In this document: one piece after another, positions 49,911-60,797 of the stretch | Layout: the number at the start of each line of letters is the position of its first letter | Numbering within the stretch: the stretch's first letter is position 1 | Notes under the pieces: model-generated | Databases searched by the model: none | The model's input: the letters and a program-made list of their open reading frames with translations, nothing else | Told to the model about the DNA's origin: nothing | From: Isoetes taiwanensis | Taxonomy: Eukaryota > Streptophyta > Lycopodiopsida > Isoetales > Isoetaceae | Assembly: GCA_021234155.1 (NCBI GenBank) | Contig: JAJEKV010000040.1 | Location: 9,281,541 to 9,345,540 of the forward strand | Direction: 5' to 3' | DNA length: 64,000 nucleotides | Translations under genes and position numbers: made by a program

Positions 49911-50504
49911 AGAAAACCTTTGGCGTTGGAAGTGGTCCCTCATATTGTCTCAGTGACTCCATTAACTCTTAGGTTATTAACACCTTCCAGACATCTAGAT
50001 TTTTCGCAAGGACATAATTTGTTCAGCTCTTCATTATTGCAGATTAAGGTAGATACAGCTAAGATTAGTACATTGCCTGTATTAAGAAAATACATTTGAA
50101 AAGTAAGTAGATACAGCTAAGATCAGTATATTTGCTAAGAGACGTTTGAAAAAAGATCAGCTAAGTCTACTTTATTTTTTTCTTTGTTTGCAGATAAGCC
50201 GTGGAGTTGGAGCTTTCTCTGCAACAATTTTTCTTTCATCCCATTGTTCTGGTCCGTAACTTTAAACTCCATTTGTCCTTCCTTTTCCAGTATTAATTTG
50301 TTCTTCACTATTTAGAGTATTTAGACAATACTTATGATAATATTAAAATGGACTCTTCACATTCAACAGGGGTAACAATCTTTTCAACAGGCAACAAAGA
50401 AACAAAGCAAAACAACAAGGTAACGGAGTAAGGAGGAATCTAATATTAACGTTGATTTATCTTGCATTTTTAAGGGCGTTTTTATAAGTAGATTTGCATT
50501 CTTA

Positions 50505-50593
50505 GTTTTTATTCTTTACTACATTCTTTGCATCTTTTTTATTCTTTACTACATTCTTTGCATCTTTTTTATTCTTTACTATATTCTTTGCAT
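50505..50593. repeat. 30-bp tandem repeat, three copies
   Basis: The unit ATTCTTTACTACATTCTTTG plus CATCTTTTTT repeats three times, the last with one change. The minus strand is open across it only because the period is a multiple of three. Confidence 0.9.
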
Positions 50594-50860
50594 AAACATG
50601 GAAATTACAATCTTTCAATTTTAAACGGCGTGACAATACACGGTTTGCTCGATCATATTTTGGTACACTACAACATATACTACAAATTGAACTCAATATA
50701 AAGATACTACACCCCAACCATGTATACAAATATAACTCAAAGCTAATAATTTGTTCTCCAACATGTTTCTCTATCTCCAAATATGTCCAAGTCAAAGATA
50801 TTTAAGACAATAGGATAACATAAACTAACGTTACCTTTAATATTATCTTAACATTATATA

Positions 50861-50896
50861 TTTTTTTTTTGGGGGGGAGGGGGGAGGGGGGGAGGG
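50861..50896 (+). repeat. T-run followed by G-quadruplex-type G tract
   Basis: Ten T are followed by G7-A-G6-A-G7-A-G3. Four G runs with single-base loops are a strong intramolecular quadruplex motif on the plus strand. Length may be uncertain because homopolymers are error-prone. Confidence 0.75.
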
Positions 50897-50961
50897 ATTT
50901 AGATTTACATAGACGAACATAAGTAACATAAACTAATTTTTTGGTTCCTACACCAATGCAG

Positions 50962-51064
50962 ATGGTAGTCATCAATGTTGAGTGGGATTCGTACCCAAAA
51001 TTGCTTGCCAAACATTTTGAGGATGGGCATGATGTGCCACCATTTAAAGATGACCTTGATAAAT
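50962..51064 (+). pseudogene. Unknown gene, first part, cut by a LINE
   Basis: After an acceptor-like TGCAG (50957-50961) the frame reads MVVINVEWDSYPKLLAKHF and continues to DDLDK, where the LINE at 51065 begins. The frame resumes in phase after the LINE, at 57950. I do not recognise the protein. Whether the ATG is a start or an internal codon of an exon is open. Confidence 0.5.
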
Positions 51065-51295
51065 GACAATTGGCATGAATGGCGGAGGCGGGAGGCGCTC
51101 GACTAAGCGCTAACTAGGGTTTTGCCGAACCCCAGGTAAGGTTACGTTTCTTGCAGATCAACTGCCTGTCACTTCTCGAATCCATCCCATCCCCCCAGAT
51201 CAGTCCAGCCTCGAACCTCTCAAAGGTCACATCCCTAATTCGCCTGTCTCTCTTCCCCAAAAGACTGCTCCCGCAGTCCCCCTTAAATCTGATCA

Positions 51296-53468
51296 ATGGC
51301 CGTACCAAAAGTATCCTTCACCCCAAAGGTTTTTCCGAATGCAACAAGAGCGCTCATCCCTGATCCAAAAGACTTCATACAATTCGGGAGTCTAGATATG
51401 GCGGCATTCACCGCATGGATGCTTCATAATCAAGGAATTCCAGAATGGGATAACATCACTCGTGAAGAAGAGCCGGAATCGCCGAGACTGGCCGCACTGT
51501 GATTCACGAACCCGAGTGGATGAACATTCTCCCACAACGTAAGTTTATTCATGCTCCGCATTTAAGATTTCACCAAAGGTATTAAGTTGGATTTTCAATC
51601 CACCCGAAACAAACTTTATCTTCTGCAGAAAAATGCAGTTATTGGTTGGACGGAAAAGGAAGGATTCAACCTAAACGAAATAGCCAAACAAATATATTCC
51701 ATATTTCCTTTCTTCATGGTTGAGTTGACATCCCAGGAAGCTGCTCTTGATCTGTTGAAGAAAAGCCGAATCATACACAAAGGATACCAAATCAAGTTCC
51801 AGAAATGGGAATATCATTTTGATCCTATCTTCCCCAAGTCTCTCCGGTGGCCACAGCCTTCATGCAACCCCACCTGCCTTAATCCCATTTATCGAACGAG
51901 GATTGCTTCAAAGCAATCTTCAATACCATTGGCCATTTCATCTCACGCAACATTCCGCCGCATTGCATTCACCAATTGTTTACGTCCAAATTGACTTGCT
52001 CAAACCCATTCCCCGAGAAGTGACCTATGTTGATCTGTTTGGAACTAACCGGGTGCTGCAGCTGAATTGGAGCGGCCTCCCACCGGACTGTGGCATCTGT
52101 GGGAAAATGTTCCATGGAGGTGGCAGGTGCATCCCGAGGAGTAACAGTGGAGATTCAGAGGATACACAAAGAAATGGAAAGTATCAACCTGACAGAAGAG
52201 TGCGACAGGCACAAGAAAACGGACATAACTGGGACTATGGCCCCCAAAAGGATAAAATAGCCATGGATTCTGACAAACCAGGAAGACACACGGAGCATAT
52301 AGAAAGCTATAGGAAATTACAGAGGAAAAGACAAGACAGGGAACGTATCAGGCAAGCTAATTGGGACCTCTCACAAAGGATACTGCAGGCTTTCGAAGAG
52401 AAGAAGGAGGGGAAAAAATCAGCACAGCGGACTTTCAACACAAACAACAAGGGCGTTTCCTTTGCGGAAAAGGATCAGTTTGCTAAATTCAACAAAGATA
52501 GCCCACCGAACAGAATATATATTCAGAGAACCCGGGAGTTAGAGACACTGGCAACAGAGCTACACCCAATAGGAAACATAACAGAAGAGTCTCACACTAA
52601 CAGGAACCCGAATCAGGAAGGAGTTCAGATCCAAGACCTAAGCATTGCTACTGAAAAGGACAGAACAGAGGCTGAAACAACTCAAACAAAAGATGTATTC
52701 AATTGGGAAGACTATGATACGGGCAATAGATACAGGCTGCTTAATACACAGGAAGCCCAAGAAGACCCTGATACGCCACAGGGAAGGACACTAACCTCCC
52801 CGAGTAAACAAAGGAAAGGAAGTGAATTCAAGGAAGATCTGGGAAGAAAATCACAGTCTGAGTCAGGACACTCTTTGGAAATTGCATCTCGGTCTGAAGC
52901 CACTATTTCCATCGCTCCATGTCAAAACTGCTCCCCAACCAAATCCCCAAACACCTCACCCCATAGCCAAATACCCTCCACACAGCAGAATCAAGAGCAT
53001 GCTGAGGATAATGTCTCATTTTTACAGGCTTTCATTCATTGTAAAGATGATGGTAGATATGCTGCTTGTGTTGAACGATTTGTTGCAGAGGCTTTGGAGG
53101 AATATCTAGAAGAGCAAAATCAAGGAGTCTCAATGGATGATAAAGATGCTTCTGTCCAGGTAAGTATCCAATCCCTTAAAGATTTGAATATTACAGACCC
53201 TGGATCCTGTGTTTCCAAAGAGAGAAGAGTGAGCTGTACTCCAATACTCTCTAAATTCTGGGCCACAGTAGAAGATGAGATAGGAATGACAGAAGATGAG
53301 GACCTAGGCAGCATACCTAAGGATTTGGACAAACTTAGTGACTATCTATGTGGAAACATGTCAGACTTTACCCCCAATAGGAAATCTAAGAAACAGAGAA
53401 AGATCTATCAAAAAGACCCCAACTACAATGGGCCTGCCTCCAATACAAGGAGGACCAAATCCTGTTAA
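51296..53468 (+). pseudogene. LINE ORF1 (RNA-binding protein), frame-shifted
   Basis: The frame starts at ATG 51296 (MAVPKVSFTPKVF) and stops at 51502. It continues in other frames at 51587-51994 (MDFQSTRNKLYLLQ..., a DUF4283-like region with WEYHFDP) and 51819-53468. The last piece holds the zinc knuckle CGICGKMFHGGGRC at about 52090-52131 (C-x2-C-x4-H-x4-C), followed by a long charged region of about 400 residues that is probably disordered. ORF1 protein coats the element RNA. At least two frame changes break it. Confidence 0.85.
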
Positions 53469-53505
53469 AAGGTCTGCCCAATAGCTGCCTGCCCTTTTAC
53501 CCAAA

Positions 53506-54102
53506 ATGAAGATCATTTCTTGGAATGTCAGGGGAATCAAGGGTCCCATAAAGAGAAGGAGATTTATTGCTTTGGCAAGAAATTACAAAGCAGACCTCCT
53601 TATGATTCAAGAACATCACTTACCTCAATTTGAAGCTTCCAATTTAGGGGGATGGATACATAAAGGAGCTGGATCAGCTTACACTACTGCTGATGGCACC
53701 AAAGGTGGTCTAGCTATGTTCTGGACCACCTTAAATGTGGCCTCAACCTATTGCAGCCCCTCAAACAGATGGCACAGCATATCGGTTGACATGCATGGTC
53801 AAGTGCTGGGAATAATAAATGTTTATGCTCCCACAGAACCCAGTGAGAGAGCCCCAATCTGGGAGGAAATCAAACACTGGATGGTTACTCAGAACAATAC
53901 AAAAGACTGGATCTTGGGTGGTGACCTAAACAATACCCCCCATTGGGACCTCAAATTAGGAAATAAAATTAATATGTCTAGAGTTGAGAGAACAGAATGG
54001 GATAATCTTTTGCATGATACAAACCTCTCAGACATTCCTTCACCAATGCCAAATACACTTGGTCCAATAAAAGAGAGGGAGCAGGAGAACCTACGACTTT
54101 AG
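53506..54102 (+). pseudogene. LINE ORF2, AP endonuclease domain
   Basis: The frame begins MKIISWNVRGIKGP with the SWNVRG motif. It continues with MIQEHHL (catalytic glutamate) and ILGGDLNN (GDLN, catalytic aspartate and asparagine). It leaves frame near 54060, just before the expected FTWSN and SDHFP motifs; SDHFP-like sequence is visible in another frame near 54180. The domain nicks target DNA. It starts 38 bp after the ORF1 stop, the usual arrangement of ORF1 and ORF2. Confidence 0.9.
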
Positions 54103-54698
54103 ATAGGTTTTATATTACAAACCCAAATGTTCCCACCGACAATCGTGCATAGTCACAGGGGATGAAGGAAATATTCTGTCAGACCATTTCCCTCAAATTC
54201 TGGAGTTCCCAGACACTCATAGAACCTCCAAACCTACCAATTCCCCCTTCAAATTTAACTGCTCCCTTCTAGGTAACTCCAGTTTTACCTCAGAGTTCAG
54301 AAGTTTTTATCTTACCCTGCATGCTGTAGGGAGTCATCAATCTATGAGAGAATTTAGCAATAAACTTAAAGCCCTGCAAGAACCGGATTAAGGAGTGGGG
54401 AAAAGCTAGACGAAAAAAGTGTATTGAAGAGAAGAATAACCTCCTAAAGGAAATGAAAGAAATCAGCAAAACTTGAGATCACTCCTTTATGTGCCAACCG
54501 CACAAGCTGTGAAGTTCGGGTTGGAAAACAATATCAAACCATTGAAGAAAAAGAAGCAAAAGGTATGGCCTTAAGGGCCAAAATCACAAGACAATAAAAT
54601 GGATTTAGGCAGCTCCAAATATTTTTTCAGAGTGGCAAAAACAGATTAGTTAATAATGCCATTACAGCCTCGAAAAGAAAATGGTGAGAAAATAGAAG

Positions 54699-57125
54699 AT
54701 GAGAGAATCATTAAAACAGAAGTTCTTGGAGCAATACAAAAATATGTTCAAGGACACCCAAAGACATTGCTCAAGAAGAGGAGAATATGAGCAGTGTTCT
54801 TCAATAGCATTCCGTAAAACCACTCCTATGGAGGAAGATATGGATGGCTACCCTGATGAAAAAGAGGTGCTGCAAGTTTTGAAAGACATGGAGAAGGGGA
54901 AAAGCCCAGGGCCAGATGGTTTTCCCCCTGAATTCTTTTTGGCTTTCTGGGTGATTATGAAAGAAGACTTCATGGAATTCATTAAAGGAGCTTGGGATGC
55001 AGCCTCTCTTTACCCTTCATTCAATTCCAGTCTTATCACCTTAATCCCAAAAGTTAAAAACCCCAGCAAAATAAATGACTGGAGACCAATATCTTTGACT
55101 AATACTACCTACAAAATCATTGCAAAGGTGTTAGCCTGCAGGATTCTCATGCACCTCCACAATTCAGTCAGCAGCTGCCAATCAGGTTTTCTATCTGGTA
55201 GATTTATTCTCGACAATTACATTGCTGCCAGTGAAGCAATTCACTGGAATAGACTATCCAGGCAAAATTGTATGCTGCTCAAACTAGACTTCAGAAGAGC
55301 CTATGATACTATAACCTGGCCCTTTTTAAAGAAAGCAATGTCACATATAGGAATCCATCACACTCTTATAGACAAAATCATGGCTCTTAACAGTCTTGCC
55401 TCCTCTAGTCTGGTTATAAATGGTTCCCCTAGCAATTTTTTCCCTATCAGAAAAGGAGTCAGACAAGGATGCCCTTTGGCTCCATACTTGTTTCTCTGTG
55501 TAGCAGAAATGCTTACTAGAGTAGTCCAAGGTCTGCAAATGCAAGGGCTGATTCAAGGAATTCAAATGCCAGGGTCGGACAAACAACTTACTATAATGCA
55601 ATATGCTGATGACACCTTTATTCTCTTAAAGGCCAATCAGAACAGCTTCAATGCTCTCCTGGACAGTATACAATTTTTTGCCTCTGTCTCAGGAGTCCAC
55701 CTTAATCTGAACAAATGCAGTATTTTGTGGGAGTGCCCTTCTGATAATATAGACACTAAGGGAATCAAGGTCAATCCTGCCAATCAAGCCATCACTCTTC
55801 TTGGTCTCCCTCTAGCTATCAATCTTCCAAACAAAGAGGTATGGAGACCTATAGTAAATAGAATCAGGAAAAAACTTCTATCTCTCTCCCCCACCCTTTC
55901 CTTTGCTGGCAGAGTTTTGATTGCCAATGTAGTGCTGGCCAGCACCCATGTCTACTTCTCCTCTGCCCTCATTGCAAACAAAGAAACTTACAATGACATC
56001 GAAAAATGTCTTAGAAAGTACATCTGGAAAGGTATGCACTTTGTCAGGTGGGAAGAAATCACACATAGTAAAAAGGAAGGAGGACTGGGCCTCAAAATCC
56101 TTCAAAAACACAGTCAGGCCTTAGGGGCCAAGTATGTATGGAAAGCAATAAATGGCTGGAATTCCCCAGCCATGGAGTTTATCAGATATTGGCTGCAGAT
56201 CAGCAGACCCTTTGGAATGAAAAAATATGCTCACCACATCCCTGATTCTATCTACTATCAATTTAAGTGTGCCCCCAATACCTCCCCACTCATGAGGAAA
56301 ATTTTTGAAGCATGGAACTTAGTGGCTGAAGGTTTCGACCACAAGGAGATCAGTTTTGACTGTGCTAATTTCTCCCTTTTTTGGTCACCTATTTTTGCTA
56401 GAGAAAATGAAGTTTGCTGGGCTCTCAAACACCCCCAAATATGGAAGAAATGGAAAGAAGCTGGGATAACTCAACTTCAACATCTGTGGGATGGGGATAA
56501 GTGGCATAATTGGGAATATATAAAGCAGGCAATTAATGGCAAGAAAATAGACAAAATGATCTTTGACACCATTATGAATGTTGCTAGCAGTCAAAATGAA
56601 TGCACGGCCCCCAAGAATCCAGACTGGCATATAATGAACTCCGATCAGTATAAAGTGGCTTTGGGTTACAAGGTGCTGGCCCCAAACAAATCCTTCATTC
56701 AGGCTACCAAATGGCATGTACCAAACAAACACCTCATGAACATATTGAGAAATAATTGGAAATCCTATTCTCAACCTAAAGTGCAAGTGTTTATATGGAG
56801 AACTATCCATAATGCTTTACCCTCAAACTCTAATATGTTTGAAAGATGCAAGGATTTACAGGACAACCCCAAATGTAAGCTCTGTGGAATCAGATCTGAA
56901 ACCATAAATCATATGTTCGACTGCCCCAAAATCAGGGATTTTTGGAGGTGGCTAGATACTTATCTGAGATCAAAAGGCCACAATCTAGGCAACTGGGCCA
57001 ATATTATGGATCTCCTCAAGGGATCAAATAGATTCTTAAACACCATGCGCATCGCACTATGGATCATATGGAAACACAGAATGTGGTCAATTATTCAAAT
57101 CAAAGGGTGGATGTTGCATGGATGA
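54699..57125 (+). pseudogene. LINE ORF2, reverse transcriptase and C-terminal zinc knuckle (808 open codons)
   Basis: The polymerase is uninterrupted: KGKSPGPDGFPPEFF, WRPISLTN, SGFLSGRFILDN, LKLDFRRAYDTITW (first catalytic Asp), RKGVRQGCPLAPYLF and MQYADDTFILL (YADD at 55602-55613), then the thumb and LGLPL. Towards the end is CKLCGIRSETINHMFDC, the zinc knuckle found after plant L1 polymerases. The frame stops at 57125 by a small frame change; MKVAFQIEISK continues just beyond. The 5' link to the endonuclease (54100-54700) is broken by several changes, including stops. Members of this group copy element RNA into DNA at the insertion site. Confidence 0.93.
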
Positions 57126-57275
57126 AAGTAGCTTTCCAAATTGAGATTTCCAAGATTGCTATGGCTCATAAGAACAAAAGAAACAAGATAAATATGATAG
57201 TACTTGGTTGTCAATAGGGAAATTTGTTGGTTTGCACAATATCTTTGTTTGTGATGATATGCTTATCCCTAATGA

Positions 57276-57581
57276 TCATTTTGTGATATTCAGAATGCTG
57301 ATTGCCTTGACAACGAGGATGAATCAGAAGCCAAACTTCCCCGACTTGTCAAATTTTGGTACCGCCACGAGATTTTAATAATCAAAGAACTCGGGTCTCT
57401 TTCTCCTACCATTGACCAAGATCCGCAAAACCGAAAACCCTTCATGCTAAATGGCTACCAAGCTCATATCCTTGATGATTTTTTTTTCGCTATGAGAGGT
57501 CAACATCAAGATCAATTCTCCCATTTCGTAGACATGTTCTATCACCATAAGGCCTTGCAAGATGCTCACGAGAGGTTTTGA
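57276..57581 (+). other. Open frame in the LINE 3' UTR, unidentified
   Basis: From 57276 to TGA 57581 one frame is open without an ATG. It reads DEDESEAK-like acidic sequence and then LPRLVKFWYRHEILIIKELG, MLNGYQAHILDDFFFAMRG and FVDMFYHHKALQDAHERF. It is preceded by GATATTCAG, a plausible acceptor site. The composition looks like protein and is unlike the rest of the UTR. No family recognised. Confidence 0.4.
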
Positions 57582-57906
57582 TCCTTTCTCCTCAAAACAG
57601 CCCTCTTTGGTTTTTTGCTTTCCCACCAATGGAATGACATTGGTTGGGTGTGGATCCAAAGGGTTTTCGGATTTGGTGATCATTGACGAGGAGGAGACCG
57701 ATTCGCACCTTTGATTTTATAGTTCCAGCATCCTCCACTAAATCGACCGAATTATCAAGGTGTTTACCGGGTTTCTATGTACAAAGGCTTCGATCCAATT
57801 TTGATGTTATACATATGCGTGCTAAAGGCACAATTTTGAGAGCCTATATGGTTCCCATATCTTCTGATGTAACTACTTGATGAGTAATATAAATCTTCCT
57901 TTTCTC

Positions 57907-57907
<1 letters not shown>

Positions 57908-57938
<31 letters not shown>
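57908..57938 (+). other. LINE poly(A) tail
   Basis: Thirty-one consecutive A, directly followed by the second copy of the target-site repeat CCTTGATAAAT. Confidence 0.95.
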
Positions 57939-57942
<4 letters not shown>

Positions 57943-58290
57943 GATAAATATGTTCAATACTTGAATAACTATGAAGACCTTGAGGAAATTATGTTAGACA
58001 TTGATGCTGAATCCTCGACATCACCAAACCAAGAGAGAGTTCCAAAGCTTGCAAAAGTTGAGAGTTTGCTATGGGCCGCTAGAGTTTTTGCGGAGTGGTA
58101 TGGAGTTCAAGAGTCGCTTGGGCTTCCACTATCTCAAACCTCTAAAATTCAATTAGATGTTGACAAGTTCATCAGTCTCTTGGAACGTGTGTTTCATAAA
58201 CACATATATATCCGTGTTCAAAAGTTCGCAAATGCCATGGATGCTATTTTATACACTGAGTACATGGTACAAAATGGTTTAGATGTGTAG
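57939..58290 (+). pseudogene. Unknown gene, second part, after the LINE
   Basis: The second copy of the 11-bp target repeat (57939-57949) restores the frame seen at 50962-51064. It then runs YVQYLNNYEDLEEIMLDID, later LLWAARVFAEWYGVQESLG and FISLLERVFHKHIYIRVQKF, to a stop at 58290. The two parts would together be 147 residues, acidic then helical, with no motif I can name. Since a Helitron end lies downstream (60797), it could be host DNA carried inside that Helitron. Broken by the LINE unless the LINE is spliced out. Confidence 0.5.
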
Positions 58291-59035
58291 CCTATTGAAA
58301 CCCTTGAGCTTTTGGCCATTATTAATAATAAATGTGCTCCTTATTTATGGAACTCTTTGTTTTCTACAATAATCACTAATAAAGATGTGTTCGTCAATCA
58401 AGGTGTATATCTTCGCATATGATAAACACGTGTATATAAACTACAACAATATGCTTGAACCCATGTGTCCCAATTATAAATGATAGTTTTGGAGAGAAGG
58501 AAGGTTATCTTGCACGTTCTTTAGCCAACACTTTATTGGGGGTTGTACTTTTATGAAGGTGCCATCTCATCTCTTTCTACTTTTTGTACATGTCAACCAT
58601 TTACTTCCACTTTCAAGGAGACAACAACTTTGGCAACCATCAAAGGTGATCCATATTCTTTGTTTAGGTAGATTTCTTTACATTGCATGTCCGTAGCTCT
58701 TCATAATCTTGAAAATGTGCATAATAATAATACTTTTAAAGTTTAAAGCTTCAGCTTGAAATTCTATTATGCCATAAGACTGTATTAGTACATCTTGCAT
58801 AAATCTATGATTTGTCTGTAAACCGCCATCATAATTACAGGGCTTACTTTTCTACTTGCACTTCAAAGGAGAATATATCATACTACATCAAAGGTGAGTC
58901 ATATCTCCTTTAGGTTAATTGTGCATTCTATTGAATGTGGTTGGTAATTTCTTAGTCAAGCCAAGCCGCATTAAGAGGTTATTTACATGCAAAAAACCTG
59001 AACGGCTATAGGGTTACACATATCAGATACTCGAT
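58291..59035. other. Gap between unknown gene and Helitron helicase, no gene seen
   Basis: AT-rich. CATCAAAGGTGA-like words recur at 58638 and 58886. No open frame of note. Confidence 0.5.
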
Positions 59036-59310
59036 ATGGAGAGGTCTTACAAAAAGACGCCACCTGCTGTGGCCAACAATCCCTCATATATGACACCCAT
59101 CAATGAAAGTAAGTCTGTTAGAAAGAGACGTTTGGCACGTAAGCGCGTTGCAAAGGCTAGAGCCTTGAGGTTAGAATATGATGTGAATACTGCGGAGGTG
59201 GTTCATGTTGGCCAATCAACCAATGCACCAGCAACTGGAGAGGCAGTCACGCCAGAGCCAATGCATTGTTTGTCTGGTCAAGTGGGCATGGAAAGATCTT
59301 GCAATTTCAG
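59036..59310 (+). other. Basic open frame before the helicase exon, possible Helitron N-terminal or spliced exon
   Basis: Frame 59036-59353 reads MERSYKKTPPAVANNPSYM and then SVRKRRLARKRVAKARALR, a strongly basic stretch. Helitron Rep-helicase proteins often start with such a basic segment, but the rest of Rep and most of the helicase are absent. ATTTCAG at 59304-59310 would be the acceptor for the next exon. Function not established. Confidence 0.4.
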
Positions 59311-59565
59311 TTTGAGCGCATACAATTTCCATTGCGTCCAGCTTTTGGTATGACAATCAACAAGTCTCAGGGCCAAACAATGAAAATGGTGGGTTTGTAT
59401 TTGCCAAATCCAGTATTCAGTCACGGACAACTCTACGTGGCACTCTCGAGAGCTCAAGGAATCCAAGGCATAAAGGTACTCATTCTATCGAAGGATGGAG
59501 ATGCTTCAAGAGATGTCGACAGATCACGATATACAACAAATATAGTATACAAAGAACTCCTCTAA
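59311..59565 (+). pseudogene. Helitron helicase (PIF1-like), C-terminal exon
   Basis: Eighty-four residues to a stop: [18 protein letters not shown], then [20 protein letters not shown], the last conserved helicase motifs of Helitron Rep-Hel proteins (family PIF1). The full protein is usually over 1,300 residues; only the end is here, after an acceptor site ATTTCAG. It lies on the same strand as the Helitron 3' end at 60797 and about 1.2 kb before it, so it probably belongs to that element. The rest was lost by internal deletion or never captured. Confidence 0.9.
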
Positions 59566-59683
59566 GTGTGAGTTTAATACTTAAAACTCACAACATGCAA
59601 TGACTCTTTGTTCTCATTGATATCTTCTACTTTCTTTCTTCCTTTTATTTTTATCTTACTTACTTACATCTTCATCCATGTAG

Positions 59684-60598
59684 ATGGTGCGTATTTTGGT
59701 CCCGTGGCATGTCTTCGGTCACCATGTCGCCAAATGCCTAAAGGGTGACAAGAGCTACCACATCTCCTGTGTTACTTATGTCATATGCGCTCTTGGATCA
59801 TGGTATGACTGGGAACGAAAATACCATGCTCATGTACATGGGGTAGCAAGCGTGGAAGTTGAGGAGCTCATTGCAAAGCTCAAAGAAATATTTAGCACTG
59901 ACGAGGTTGTCAAGTTGGAGCGCTTTATCCAACTAATTGATGACTTTCTGTTTGCTCAAGTTTACCCGAGGGAGCGTTGTTTACGCGGATGTGCTGTGAG
60001 AAAGGTAGGTGGAGGATATAGTTCATGTATCTATTTATTGGGTAATGTAGTGCTTTGACTAACCTTTGATTGTTTATCTTTCTTTTATTAGATGAGAAAC
60101 GACACCATGCACTGGCGAATTGGTGTTTTGGTAGCAAAAGAACTCACTTGCATTGGAATATGTAATGGAACACTTTTTAGGGTCTACAGATCATTTCTTC
60201 CCGATGAGGTATCTGATTCCATTATACGATCCTACCTTCGGGTTGAGTTATCTCATGTGCTTGATAGTCAAGAGACACCGTGGGCAGTTCGAATCAATGA
60301 CTCGTCTGTACATTTCACTTTTACCCCGGCTAAGATGTTATCCGTCGGAGAAGTGAAGATATCATGGGAGCATCCAACGAAGTACAACATTAGGCCCTTG
60401 GTGATGTGCGCCATGTGGAGGTGTATATTTAGAGTTCTTCGTGAACTAAAACATCAATCGAGCCAAGACAAGATTTTGCGTTTTATATATTTTTCTACTT
60501 ATTTCTTATTGATGCACTTAACTACTTCTAAGAGTGACATTTTCAACATCAATTTTGGATTTGTCTTTCCAGATTTTTTGCCTTCAATCGTAGATTAA
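59684..60598 (+). CDS. Unrecognised two-exon gene inside the Helitron 3' part
   Basis: Exon 1 is 59684-60004 (MVRILVPWHVFGHHVAKCLKG..., 107 codons). An 87-bp intron (60005-60091) starts GTAGGT and ends TTATTAG. Exon 2 is 60092-60598 (MRNDTMHWRIGVLVAKELTC..., 168 codons plus stop). The splice keeps the frame, giving 275 residues. Features visible: a Cys/His-containing N-terminus, a charged helix (EVEELIAKLKEIFSTDEVVK) and a hydrophobic C-terminus. No known domain comes to mind. It lies between the helicase exon and the Helitron end, so it is either a gene fragment carried by the Helitron or an accessory frame of it. Expression unknown. Confidence 0.5.
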
Positions 60599-60767
60599 AC
60601 TATCTCCTACATTCCTTATAAAGCATTGTTCTCTCTATTGAAATCCATGAATGCAAATGCTACTGGCATTATACTATTTCAAACGTCAAAATTTCACATA
60701 TAGATGTTTGAGGCACATATTTATTAAGGTGTTAAAGGCCAAGGAAAAGCACATGCGTAGGACATTA

Positions 60768-60797
60768 GCCCGGCAATGCCGGGCACACGTTTACTAG
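60768..60797 (+). other. Helitron 3' terminus: hairpin and CTAG
   Basis: GCCCGGC-AAT-GCCGGGC forms a perfect 7-bp stem (60768-60784). Nine bases later comes CTAG (60794-60797), followed by T. A GC hairpin shortly before a CTRR end, with insertion next to T, is the defining 3' end of Helitrons, which move by rolling-circle replication. The matching 5' TC end was not found with confidence. Confidence 0.9.

Larger units (their letters stand above)
51065..57938 (+). mobile_element. Full-length L1-type LINE with target-site duplication and poly(A) tail
   Basis: 6,874 bp flanked by perfect 11-bp repeats CCTTGATAAAT (51054-51064 and 57939-57949) and ending in 31 A (57908-57938). In order: 5' UTR of about 230 bp; ORF1 with a CCHC knuckle; ORF2 with AP endonuclease, reverse transcriptase and a zinc knuckle; and a 3' UTR of about 750 bp. 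Plant L1 elements move by nicking DNA with the endonuclease and copying their RNA from the nick. There is no RNase H domain, which some plant L1 elements carry. Frame changes in ORF1 and between endonuclease and polymerase make this copy inactive, but the perfect target repeats and long tail point to a fairly young insertion. Confidence 0.95.
57939..60797 (+). mobile_element. Helitron, 3' portion (5' limit unknown)
   Basis: Defined by the helicase C-terminus at 59311-59565 and the hairpin plus CTAG at 60768-60797, on one strand. I place the left limit only loosely; the element may begin before the LINE insertion at 51065. Without most of Rep and helicase it is non-autonomous as seen. Confidence 0.6.

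Noticed and set aside
50505-50795. 97-codon minus-strand frame with repeated KDAKNVVKN
   Set aside because: Arises from the 30-bp tandem repeat whose period is a multiple of three; no codon constraint.
55341-56810. Minus-strand frames of 77-141 codons inside the LINE polymerase
   Set aside because: Antisense shadows of the reverse transcriptase frame.
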